A stretch of DNA of 56,101 bases from Silicimonas sp. GTDB taxonomy: Bacteria > Pseudomonadota > Alphaproteobacteria > Rhodobacterales > Rhodobacteraceae. Where the stretch lies: contig JAJDVJ010000108.1 of the NCBI GenBank assembly GCA_022826205.1, forward strand, positions 1-56,101, written 5' to 3'. The position numbers and the translations under genes were made by a program. The first letter of the stretch is position 1. Each line of letters opens with the position of its first letter. Below are positions 48,853-56,101 of this stretch, piece by piece. The notes beneath the pieces are model-generated. The model did not search any database and had not been told where the DNA came from. It saw only the letters and a list, made by a program, of their open reading frames with translations.

Positions 48853-48917
48853 GAATGCCTCCGAAACCGTTTCTCGGTTTCTACTCGTGAATCCATCCCG
48901 TGGAAAGCCTGTCCTGC

Positions 48918-49379
48918 TCATCGCCGGCCAGCGCTGAGCGTGATCAGGCCGAACGCGCCAACAAAGATGGCGATGTCCGCGACGTTGAACGACCAGGGAT
49001 TCCGCCAGCCGCAACACGACATGTTCAGGAAGTCTGCCACCGCCCCGTAGATCAGTCGGTCAATCACGTTGCCGATGGCACCGCCAATGACCAGGCCCGC
49101 CGAGACCTGCACCGGGATTCCGGGGCGATCGCGCAACATCCACCAGAAAATCGCGCCACATATTGCCATCGCCAGCGCGATTAGAACCCACTTGCCCGCG
49201 AGCGGGATGCCGAAATTCACCCCCTCGTTCCACGCCATCCGGAACTGGATGTAAGGCGGCAAGACGGGGATTGCGCCCAGTTCCTTGAGGTTCAAGGCGT
49301 TGACCACAAAGTATTTCGTCAACTGGTCGACCAGGGCTGTCAAGGCCGCCGTGCGAAGGAGGGGCGCGAGAACCTGCAT
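48918..49379 (-). CDS. lspA: Lipoprotein signal peptidase (signal peptidase II)
   Basis: A 153-residue inner-membrane aspartyl protease that cuts prolipoproteins after diacylglyceryl transfer. The catalytic aspartates lie in GNVIDRLIYGAVADFLN and SFNVADIAIFVG, at the usual distance. Four hydrophobic segments are visible, and AWNEGVNFGIPL is the conserved N-x-G-x-x-F/Y motif. The start codon shares one base with the purH stop (TGATG), so translation is probably coupled. The insertion NMSCCGWRNPW between the two aspartates is slightly longer than in E. coli. It is followed by a lipoprotein gene. Confidence 0.97.
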   Translation of the reverse strand: MQVLAPLLRTAALTALVDQLTKYFVVNALNLKELGAIPVLPPYIQFRMAWNEGVNFGIPLAGKWVLIALAMAICGAIFWWMLRDRPGIPVQVSAGLVIGGAIGNVIDRLIYGAVADFLNMSCCGWRNPWSFNVADIAIFVGAFGLITLSAGRR

Positions 49380-50968
49380 CAGTGCCTGAAGTGCCTTATG
49401 CCAGAAAACACCATGGCAAGCCCGGCCGCGTCGGCAGCCTCGATCACGGCATCGTCCCTCTTGGATCCGCCTGGCTGGATCACGGCCTTCGCGCCGACCT
49501 CGGCGGCGGCAAGGAGGCCGTCCGGAAACGGAAAGAACGCGTCGGACGCCACGACCGAACCGTTTGCCATTGACTCCGTGAGGCCGAGATCATGAGCCAT
49601 GCGGCCTGCTTTCAGCGCGGCAATCGTTGAACTGTCGACCCGGCTCATCTGGCCAGCCCCGATGCCGACTGTGCCGAGATCGCGTGCATAGACGATCGCA
49701 TTGGACTTAACGTGCTTGGCGACACGCCACGCAAAGAGAAGGTCGTCAATCTGTTCCCGCGTCGGCGCAACCCGGGTCACGACTTTCAGATCCGCCGCCG
49801 TGCAGGCACCGCTGTCCGCATCCTGAACCAACCATCCGCCCGAGACCTGCCGAACGGATACTCGGGATGCAGAAAAACCGGGAAGCCCGCCGGTCGTCAA
49901 CAAGCGCAGTTTCCTCCTTGCCGCAAGAATCTCCTTGGCTTCGTCCGTTGCCTCCGGTGCAATCACGACTTCGGCAAAAATTTCGGAAATTGCACGCGCC
50001 GTCTCCCGGTCAAGCGTGCCGTTCAATGCCACGATGCCGCCGAACGCGCTTGTCCGGTCGCAGTCGAACGCACGGCCGAACGCCTGTTCGCAGCTTGCCC
50101 CACGTGCCACGCCGCTGGGATTCGCATGCTTTATGATAGCGACGGCGGGCCCGTCGGACGGGTCGAACTCGGCAATCAGTCGAAAGGCGGCATCTGCATC
50201 ATTGATGTTGTTGTAGGAAAGCTCGCCCCCCTGGTGCTGCACAGCTGTCGCAATGCCAGGCAAGGCCGAACCGTCCTTGTAGAAAGTTGCCGCCTGATGA
50301 GGATTCTCCCCATAGCGAAGCCGCTGCGCCAACGTGCCCGCGAAGACCCGGCGGCGCGGCTCTTTATCGCCCAGAGTGTCAGCCATCCAGACCGAAATCG
50401 CGGCATCGTAGGCGGCAGTCCTTGAAAACGCCGTAAGCGCCAGACGCCTGCGAAAGCCCAGTGACGTTTGGCCGTCCTTGGCTTGCAGTTCATCCAGCAC
50501 GTACTGGTAGTCGGCGGCATCCACCACCACGTTCACGAACTCGTGGTTCTTCGCAGCAGCCCGGATCATCGCGGGCCCGCCAATGTCGATGCACTCGATC
50601 GTCGCGCCTTGATCGGCACCGCCCGCAACGCTGGCCTCGAACGGGTAGAGATTCACGACCAGCAGGTCAATCATTCCGATCCCATGCTCTGCCATTGCGT
50701 CCAGATGCGCCGCGTCGCTCCGCAACGCCAGAAGCCCGCCGTGCACCGCCGGGTGGAGCGTCTTGACCCTGCCATCCATCATCTCGGGAAATCCCGTGAT
50801 TTCCGCGACATCGGTCACTTCCAGCCCTGCCCCGCGAAGCACTGCGGAGGTGCCGCCGGTGGAAATCAATTCGACGCCCCGTCGCGAAAGCGCGGTGGCG
50901 AACTCGACGAGATCCGTCTTGTCCGATACGGAAAGCAACGCGCGACGCACTGGCTGAAGGTCTGTCAT
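49379..50968 (-). CDS. purH: Bifunctional AICAR transformylase/IMP cyclohydrolase
   Basis: A 529-residue PurH, catalysing the last two steps of IMP synthesis. The N-terminal IMP cyclohydrolase domain (about residues 1-150) shows [26 protein letters not shown] and [16 protein letters not shown]. The transformylase domain has [10 protein letters not shown] and [12 protein letters not shown], which includes the catalytic Lys-His pair, and ends with [17 protein letters not shown]. The ATG at 50968 is the family start. It lies 19 bp after the heparinase-family gene and overlaps lspA by one base. Confidence 0.98.
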   Translation of the reverse strand: MTDLQPVRRALLSVSDKTDLVEFATALSRRGVELISTGGTSAVLRGAGLEVTDVAEITGFPEMMDGRVKTLHPAVHGGLLALRSDAAHLDAMAEHGIGMIDLLVVNLYPFEASVAGGADQGATIECIDIGGPAMIRAAAKNHEFVNVVVDAADYQYVLDELQAKDGQTSLGFRRRLALTAFSRTAAYDAAISVWMADTLGDKEPRRRVFAGTLAQRLRYGENPHQAATFYKDGSALPGIATAVQHQGGELSYNNINDADAAFRLIAEFDPSDGPAVAIIKHANPSGVARGASCEQAFGRAFDCDRTSAFGGIVALNGTLDRETARAISEIFAEVVIAPEATDEAKEILAARRKLRLLTTGGLPGFSASRVSVRQVSGGWLVQDADSGACTAADLKVVTRVAPTREQIDDLLFAWRVAKHVKSNAIVYARDLGTVGIGAGQMSRVDSSTIAALKAGRMAHDLGLTESMANGSVVASDAFFPFPDGLLAAAEVGAKAVIQPGGSKRDDAVIEAADAAGLAMVFSGIRHFRH

Positions 50969-50987
50969 TCGTACGCCTTCCTTTCCT

Positions 50988-52727
50988 TCAATCCAGCACG
51001 AGTTCATCCTCCGGGATCACCCCGTCGCTTCGCCTGGACTTGGCGAGAATCCAGCTGACTCGTGTCGAATACTCCATGGCGAAGCCGGAGAGAACAATCT
51101 GAATTGTCGCGCGCGACGATGACGATGTGCATTCCAGAAAATCGCTTGGTTCAATCGCCAGCTGCACGTCGCCCCGGCAACGAAATCTCCAGGTCTCTCC
51201 GTTCGTGAGCCACATCGAAACGTCGCGACCCTCGTCATCCGTCTCTGCTTCGACATCCGGATGCAGATGGAACCGAATGTTGAACGGCACGCCCTCGAGC
51301 CGCTGCGCGCTAAGCAATGCATCAAACCTCTTCCGTCCATCGTCGGAAGCCGCAAGAAGGACATCTTCGCCATTGACCTTGCTGCCCTCCGGATTGACCT
51401 GAAGCCTGCGCCAATGATTGAGGCCGCATCTGCCCTGATAGCCGTCATGGCCGGCGACAATGCAGGTGCCGTCATTGTAGTCGTTGCGTTCCAGCGTAAC
51501 GTTGGCCGGCACGCGCACGATCCTCTCCGCACCGTCGGCAAATGCGCCACTGGGAGCGGCGAAGCGAGACGAGGAATAGCCCTCTACGTCCAGGGTCGAG
51601 TGAGAGGACGTTGTCCTGGCGACCATTAGCAAACTCTTGCCATAGGCCTCGCCCGAACCGCAATTGACAACCAGGGGGTGCAGACCACTCGTCAACTCGA
51701 ATGCAAGAGTTGATGCATGCGCATTGGCGGTCGCTGCCGGCGGCGCGACATCAACAATCATTGTTGTGCGACCGTGAGCCACCCGTGCGTAGCCCATGGC
51801 CAGCTGCTGCCGCCGCGCGGTCCCGCCCCTGACGCCAGCATTGGCCAAGGCCCAGTCAAGCTTGTCGACAGTTCCGGGTCCTCCTCCATGAAATCGCGCC
51901 AGGCTTCCATCCGCGTGGCGCAGCGAACGCAGTACAGGCGCCACTGCGGTGACGGCCGCCCTGTGCGCGTCCTCGGGCGGCCGTCCAGCAAGCTGAAGAG
52001 CCGCGGCGGCCCAGTTGAGCAGGAAGAAGACTTCGAGAAGTTCTTCAGGATTGCGCGACGCTATCGCTCCGTGGCTGTCAATGCAGGACCCGCACTCCCT
52101 CGCGAGCGCCCGGCTCGCCCTGCGCATCTGGCTGTCCATTCCCGAAAGCGCTGCGCTCCCCTGGATCAGCCCTGCCAACGCCTCGAACCGGGGCAGGCCG
52201 GGGCGCGCCGTCTTCCAGCGACGCGAAAGAAAGACTGTCTGGGCCGAGAGCGACCTACGAAACGCATTGCTCTTCGCCCGCCCCTGCCCGGCCAGCAACT
52301 GGTCTGCGTGGTTGATCCAGCGCAGCACGCGCCGGCCGGTCAGCTCGGGTGTCCATCCGGATCCGGCGCCAAGACCGAATCGCCGGATCCAGTCATGCGT
52401 CCAGTTCTGGGCGAGACCGTTTGTGCGAAAATCGCATACGGCCGTCAGGTCATCGAGCCATTCGAACCCGTGAACTGCGGCTTCAAATCCCGCGCTCGGC
52501 ATTGGCAGGTCCCAGATGTCCTGGCCCGGGGCCGGCAGGTGAAGTCCAGCAAACAGGAAGTCTCCCGCAGCGAGCTGCCGTCCGCGTTCGACGGAACCTG
52601 TCACGCGGGTGTCGGACATCATGGTGAATGCCGCTGCCGGCGGCGACAAGCAAGCCCAGATCGCGTGAAGGCGGTTCAACCAGCGCGTTGCACGCACAAA
52701 CCAACTCCCTGTCCCGGGCACTCGCAT
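50988..52727 (-). CDS. Heparinase II/III family protein
   Basis: A 579-residue protein with the heparinase II/III layout: an N-terminal helical toroid ([21 protein letters not shown], then [11 protein letters not shown]) and a C-terminal beta-sandwich domain ([49 protein letters not shown]). In Rhodobacteraceae a gene of this type regularly lies between rsmB and purH, so it is a conserved companion, not a new arrival. The true substrate is unknown; a role in cell-surface glycan metabolism is possible. No clear signal peptide is seen. The start position is uncertain by some codons. Confidence 0.88.
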   Translation of the reverse strand: MRVPGTGSWFVRATRWLNRLHAIWACLSPPAAAFTMMSDTRVTGSVERGRQLAAGDFLFAGLHLPAPGQDIWDLPMPSAGFEAAVHGFEWLDDLTAVCDFRTNGLAQNWTHDWIRRFGLGAGSGWTPELTGRRVLRWINHADQLLAGQGRAKSNAFRRSLSAQTVFLSRRWKTARPGLPRFEALAGLIQGSAALSGMDSQMRRASRALARECGSCIDSHGAIASRNPEELLEVFFLLNWAAAALQLAGRPPEDAHRAAVTAVAPVLRSLRHADGSLARFHGGGPGTVDKLDWALANAGVRGGTARRQQLAMGYARVAHGRTTMIVDVAPPAATANAHASTLAFELTSGLHPLVVNCGSGEAYGKSLLMVARTTSSHSTLDVEGYSSSRFAAPSGAFADGAERIVRVPANVTLERNDYNDGTCIVAGHDGYQGRCGLNHWRRLQVNPEGSKVNGEDVLLAASDDGRKRFDALLSAQRLEGVPFNIRFHLHPDVEAETDDEGRDVSMWLTNGETWRFRCRGDVQLAIEPSDFLECTSSSSRATIQIVLSGFAMEYSTRVSWILAKSRRSDGVIPEDELVLD

Positions 52728-52784
52728 CGCCCTGCCCGGAAGCAGCCTGCCCGGCCCTCGGGCTGCGAGGATAGCGAAACACCG

Positions 52785-54059
52785 TCAGGCTGTCATGGGC
52801 GTTTTTTTGAGGCGCGCCACGAAGAAGCCGTCGATGCCGCCCTCGTCATGCCAATGGTCAGGACGAATCCTCATCATGCCGTCCGGCGTGCGCCACAGCT
52901 TGTCAATCCAGTCACCGACGGGTGCCACGACCGAGAGATCCGTGTGCCGCGAAAGTGCGGCGCCAATTTGCTCCTCCCCCTCATCGGGAAGAAGCGAGCA
53001 GGTGCAGAAGACCAGCCGTCCGCCGGGCCGGAGCGAAAGAAGCGCACGGTCAATCAACCTTGCCTGCAGATCCACGAGTTCGTCAATGCCGCTCCCGTCG
53101 CGCACGAAGACGAGATCAGGATGCCGCCTCAACGTTCCGGTTCCCGAGCAAGGGGCATCGACGAGGATCGCGTCGAACTTCCGTTGCGACGTCCAGGTCA
53201 ATGCGTCGGCCACAATGCAGGTCGCCGCGAGACCCGTGCGAGCAAGGTTCTCTTCCACCCGCGCCATTCGCTCCATCGAGACGTCAAGCGCCGTGACCTC
53301 GGCTCCTGACGCCGCCAGTTGCAAGGTCTTTCCTCCTGGCGCGCAGCAGAGATCAAGCACCGACTCGCCGGGCTGCGCGTCAAGCACGCGCGCCGCGACC
53401 GCGGCCCCGGCGTCCTGCACCCACCAGGCACCGTCCGCATATCCCGGCAGAGTGGAGACCTGCCGGGGTTCGACAATTCGGATTCCACCATCCGAACGCA
53501 GCACTGCCCCAAGCCGTTTGGCCCAGGATGCCTCTTCACCGGAATCGCGCAACGTAAGGTCGAGCTTTGGCCCAGCCGCGAATTCCGCCTCAATGGCCAG
53601 CACTGCGTCCCGGCCCCAGGCATCCACCAGGCGCCTGCGAAGCCACTTCGGAAGACCTGGAAGGGGCAGGCTGTCCCAGTCCAGCCCACTACGCAGCACG
53701 TTCCTCAGGACGGCATTGACCAGGCCTGTCTTGCCACGCGGGGCAATCGACACGGACTGATCGACAACCGCATGTGCCGGCGCAAGTTCGACGAACATCT
53801 CGAACACGGCCAGCCGCAGCAGGTTCATTACCCATTGCTCGGGCAGGCGCTTCAGGAACGGGCCAAGCATCCTGTCCGAACGGCCTGCCCAACGAAGCGC
53901 GCCGGTCGCCAGGCGCCCGGCACGAGCCCGCTCAGGGGGCCCCAGTCCCCTTGCCGTACGTGCCAGCGCGACGCCCAGCAACTGGCGCCGGTCCGTCACG
54001 GATGTCATCGCAGCGACCGCAGCGCGCCTCGCTTCTGCCCCAGCCTTCGTCATCGCCAA
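52785..54059 (-). CDS. rsmB: 16S rRNA m5C967 methyltransferase RsmB
   Basis: A 424-residue RsmB/Fmu-type RNA methyltransferase. The N-terminal NusB-like helical domain (about residues 1-130) includes LAVFEMFVELAPAHAVVDQSV. The C-terminal SAM domain has VLDLCCAPGGKTLQLA (SAM binding), VDAPCSGTGTLRRHPD (motif IV, Pro-Cys) and FCTCSLLPDEGEEQI (motif VI with the nucleophilic Cys). It methylates cytosine 967 of 16S rRNA. It lies 57 bp before the heparinase-family gene in the same direction and is divergent from the DUF1674 gene with 61 bp between. Confidence 0.96.
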   Translation of the reverse strand: MAMTKAGAEARRAAVAAMTSVTDRRQLLGVALARTARGLGPPERARAGRLATGALRWAGRSDRMLGPFLKRLPEQWVMNLLRLAVFEMFVELAPAHAVVDQSVSIAPRGKTGLVNAVLRNVLRSGLDWDSLPLPGLPKWLRRRLVDAWGRDAVLAIEAEFAAGPKLDLTLRDSGEEASWAKRLGAVLRSDGGIRIVEPRQVSTLPGYADGAWWVQDAGAAVAARVLDAQPGESVLDLCCAPGGKTLQLAASGAEVTALDVSMERMARVEENLARTGLAATCIVADALTWTSQRKFDAILVDAPCSGTGTLRRHPDLVFVRDGSGIDELVDLQARLIDRALLSLRPGGRLVFCTCSLLPDEGEEQIGAALSRHTDLSVVAPVGDWIDKLWRTPDGMMRIRPDHWHDEGGIDGFFVARLKKTPMTA

Positions 54060-54120
54060 GCCTTGCGGGAAACCCGACGAACCCTATAACAGGCTGGAAC
54101 CTTGCCACAAGGATACCTCC

Positions 54121-54294
54121 ATGGCCGAGAAAGACCTGCCTCCCGAAGCCCGGCGCGCGCTTGCCGACGCGGAGCGGATTCGCAAGAAGAAGTCCGAGGA
54201 CATGGATCGGCCCGAGGAATTCGGTGGCCCTGAGGGTCCGGATCCGGTTCGCTACGGCGATTGGGAGAGGAAAGGCCGGGCGGTCGACTTTTGA
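54121..54294 (+). CDS. DUF1674/SDHAF4-like small protein
   Basis: A 57-residue protein with the C-terminal motif GPEGPDPVRYGDWERKGRAV ending in DF, the defining pattern of DUF1674 (SDHAF4 family). In mitochondria SDHAF4 assists assembly of flavinylated SdhA into succinate dehydrogenase; alphaproteobacterial homologues probably have the same role. The N-terminal half is basic and helical (LADAERIRKKKSEDM). The ATG at 54121 is clear and the stop is at 54292-54294. It is divergent from rsmB. Confidence 0.92.
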   Translation: MAEKDLPPEARRALADAERIRKKKSEDMDRPEEFGGPEGPDPVRYGDWERKGRAVDF

Positions 54295-54383
54295 TGAATC
54301 CGGGGGAGGCGGCCGAATGCCGCTACGTGTCCGCTCAAGGCGGCCGAACGTGTCAAGTCGCGGGTCCGGGCTCGCGCAACTCC

Positions 54384-55175
54384 TCAGATCGGAACTGTTC
54401 TGAACGCGTTCGTGTAGTCGTGCATGTGCACGGTAACCTGTTCGTCGGAAAGGAGAACAATGCCGTATGCTGGCGGCTCCCGGTTGCCAAGAACCCGGTC
54501 CGTTGCGGCGTCGAGATCGAGGGCGACCTGATGGTTCGTCCCGCGCATGCAGGAAAAGGGGATTCCGCGCCATGTGCCCCAGACCGGCCGGTGGAGATGA
54601 CCAAAAAAGAGGTGCCGAATGCGCGAAACGTGCGGGGCCAGCAAGGCGTGGAAGGCGTCGCCGTTGGCAAGCCTGATGTCGTCCATGCCAGACATTCCCA
54701 CCGGCATTGGCGGATGGTGCATGAACAGGAAAACCGGCGCTGCATCGCGCTCCAGTTCCGCACGCAGCCATTCCTGCCGCGCCGGACAGTATTCGCCGAC
54801 ACCTGATCCAGAAACGTGCGTGTCGAGGAACAGGCACCTACCGAACGGCGTTGCGGCGTGGGACTGAACAAACCCATCTTTGTCCAGGGGCAATTCGGGA
54901 AACGCGCGGACGAGTTCATCCCTATCGTCGTGATTGCCGACCAGAAGGTGAAACGGCATCTTGAGGCGCTGGATCTCGGCGCCGAAGGTCTCATAGCTGG
55001 CGACATCCCCCGAATTCGACAGGTCGCCCGTCACGACCGCAAAGGCCGCATCGCCGTGTTCGGCATTGATGGAGTCAACCGCCGCTCGCAGCTGTGCTCT
55101 GGGACTGAGACCAGCCAAAGTGCCATTGCCTGCGACGACGTGCATGTCGGTGAGATGAACGATCTTCGTGAACAC
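54384..55175 (-). CDS. cpdA: Metallophosphoesterase, CpdA-like
   Basis: A 263-residue calcineurin-type phosphoesterase similar to 3',5'-cyclic AMP phosphodiesterase CpdA. Metal-site motifs in order: LTDMHVV (D-x-H), VVTGDLSNSGD (GD), LVGNHDDRDEL (GNHD), FMHHPPMPVG (H-H) and FFGHLHRPVWG (GHxH). All ligands are present. The start is uncertain: the GTG at 55175 lies inside the right end of the neighbouring insertion sequence, and CpdA homologues start about here, so the original start codon was probably replaced. The longer open frame to 55430 is antisense to tnpB. Confidence 0.9.
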   Translation of the reverse strand: MFTKIVHLTDMHVVAGNGTLAGLSPRAQLRAAVDSINAEHGDAAFAVVTGDLSNSGDVASYETFGAEIQRLKMPFHLLVGNHDDRDELVRAFPELPLDKDGFVQSHAATPFGRCLFLDTHVSGSGVGEYCPARQEWLRAELERDAAPVFLFMHHPPMPVGMSGMDDIRLANGDAFHALLAPHVSRIRHLFFGHLHRPVWGTWRGIPFSCMRGTNHQVALDLDAATDRVLGNREPPAYGIVLLSDEQVTVHMHDYTNAFRTVPI

Positions 55176-55209
55176 TCCGTCGCCTGAAGGCGAGGGCTTC
55201 TCGGCCAAG
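55173..55209 (-). mobile_element. Right end of the tnpB insertion element
   Basis: Directly after the tnpB stop, minus-strand GAAGCCCTCGCC-TTCA-GGCGACGGAG is an imperfect hairpin with core CGCCTTCAGGCG, followed by TGTTCAC. Hairpins of this form close the right end of IS200/IS605-family elements. The tnpB 3' end plus this hairpin should also encode the guide (omega) RNA. The first base of the flanking gene is here. Confidence 0.7.
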
Positions 55210-56101
55210 CTACGCGGCAACCCGCACGCTTCGCGACCGAAGGCCGGTTCCCGGCCCCTTGAGCTGTTGCAGCACGTTGCGGGCGGCGTTGACGTCGCGG
55301 TCAAGGACGAGACCGCAGGCGTCGCAGCAGTGCACCCTGTCCGCGAGCGTCTTCGGCCTGTCCGGCTCCGCCCCGCATCCGCTGCATCGCCGGGAGGTGC
55401 CGCGCGGGTCGACCAGGACCACGGACCCACCGGCGCTTGCAGCCTTGAAGGTCAGCATGTCCCGCAACTGCGTCCACGCGGCGTCGTGAACCGACCTGGC
55501 CAGGAAGGAGCGCTTCAGCGCGTCCATCCCCAGCTCCTCCATCGCGATCACGCGATGCCGCGAGGCCAGTCCGTGGGAGAGCTTGTGCAGGAAGTCGCGC
55601 CGCCTTGCGGCGACGCGTGCGTGGTGGCGGGCGAGGGTCCTGCGCGCCTTCGCGCGCCGCCTCGATCCCCGCCCCTTCCGGGCCAGCGCCCGCTGCAGCC
55701 GCCGCGTCCGCGCCTGCGCCTTGCGCAGGTGCTTCGGCGCCGCGACGGTCTCCCCGTCGCCGGTCGCGACGATGCTGTTCAGCCCGACGTCGATCCCGAC
55801 GTCCGGGCACGCGTTCCCCTGGCCGGGAACCGCCAGCGCCGGGATCCCGAACTGGAGCGTCACGTGCCACTTCCCGTGCGAGCGGCTGACGACCGCGTGC
55901 GACGGCCTCGCGGGCAGCTCGCGATGCCACCGGACCTTGACGAGGCCGGGCACGCCGACGAGCCGGAGCCGTCCGTCCCGGCAGACCAGCCCGTCGCCGA
56001 CGCGGAAGTCCGCGCTGTGGAACCGCGACTTCGCGCGGAAGCGGGGAAAGCCCGGCGTCTCTCCCGCCTTCACGCGGCGGAAGAAGGCGGCGAAGGACCT
56101 G
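55210..56101 (-). CDS. tnpB: TnpB, IS200/IS605-family RNA-guided nuclease (5' end outside window)
   Basis: Partial TnpB/OrfB, at least 297 residues, open to the right edge of the window. The RuvC-like active site is complete: GIDVGLNSIVATGDG (Asp), VIAMEELGMDALKRS (Glu) and DRDVNAARN (Asp). The zinc ribbon shows CSGCG and CCDACG. A basic helical stretch (KAQARTRRLQRALARKGRGSRRRAKARR) precedes the second site. The N-terminal piece at the edge reads FAAFFRRVKAGETPGFPRF, as expected. TnpB proteins are guide-RNA-directed DNA nucleases that help the element persist. No tnpA is visible within the window. Confidence 0.93.
   Translation of the reverse strand, partial: RSFAAFFRRVKAGETPGFPRFRAKSRFHSADFRVGDGLVCRDGRLRLVGVPGLVKVRWHRELPARPSHAVVSRSHGKWHVTLQFGIPALAVPGQGNACPDVGIDVGLNSIVATGDGETVAAPKHLRKAQARTRRLQRALARKGRGSRRRAKARRTLARHHARVAARRRDFLHKLSHGLASRHRVIAMEELGMDALKRSFLARSVHDAAWTQLRDMLTFKAASAGGSVVLVDPRGTSRRCSGCGAEPDRPKTLADRVHCCDACGLVLDRDVNAARNVLQQLKGPGTGLRSRSVRVAA

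Noticed and set aside
51717-53309. Plus-strand frame of 530 codons opposite heparinase and rsmB
   Set aside because: Shadow frame across two well-supported minus-strand genes, without any domain.

Overview
This window reads as a chromosomal segment of a high-GC alphaproteobacterium, most likely in or near the Rhodobacteraceae. The housekeeping set fits that group: a CarD regulator beside a 7Fe ferredoxin and an Hsp15-type S4 protein, a Suv3-like helicase, a DUF3035 lipoprotein, lspA and purH followed by a heparinase-family gene and rsmB, a DUF1674/SDHAF4-type small protein and paired M16 peptidases. The assignment rests on gene families and remembered gene order, not on a 16S gene or a search.

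Layout. Positions 1-10104 hold a complete type I-E CRISPR-Cas system on the minus strand: cas3, a gap, then cas8e-cse2-cas7e-cas5e-cas6e-cas1-cas2, a short leader, and an array of 26 full repeats plus one cut by the window edge. The genes from cas8e to cas2 overlap or abut, so they form one operon. The cas3-cas8e gap (7337-7572) holds what looks like a crRNA-like regulatory unit: two degenerate repeats 33 nt apart, the first ending in the exact crRNA 5' handle, with a spacer whose first 21 nt match an AAG-flanked site just downstream. This is the most interesting signal in the window and resembles published CreR/CreA elements. From 10605 to 16249 lies a mobile or defence-rich stretch: two overlapping tyrosine recombinases, a broken ABC-transporter ATPase end, an AbiEi/AbiEii toxin-antitoxin pair whose toxin gene has an early stop codon, and remains of a DUF4258/MqsA-like pair.

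Positions 16399-24829 return to ordinary genes: a zincin-like protein, gltX, a pfkB-family sugar kinase, an ABC-2 exporter pair, rpsD and the helicase. A catabolic island follows at about 25140-33511: a six-gene minus-strand operon (tctC, tctB, tctA, an MBL hydrolase, two sulfatases), the stump of a third sulfatase, a divergent LysR regulator and a LysR fragment. It probably takes up and desulfates a small sulfated organic acid, but the substrate is unknown. hslR, fdxA, carD and two M16 peptidases follow (33923-38177).

A second catabolic island lies at 39072-48043: a Gfo/Idh/MocA dehydrogenase and a GMC oxidoreductase on the minus strand, then a divergent regulator that fuses a winged helix to a solute-binding fold, a ribose-type ABC importer and a second Gfo/Idh/MocA enzyme. 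It looks like a sugar or cyclitol oxidation pathway. Positions 48337-54294 are conserved housekeeping genes. The window ends with a CpdA-like phosphodiesterase whose 5' end abuts an IS200/IS605-type tnpB insertion that runs off the right edge.
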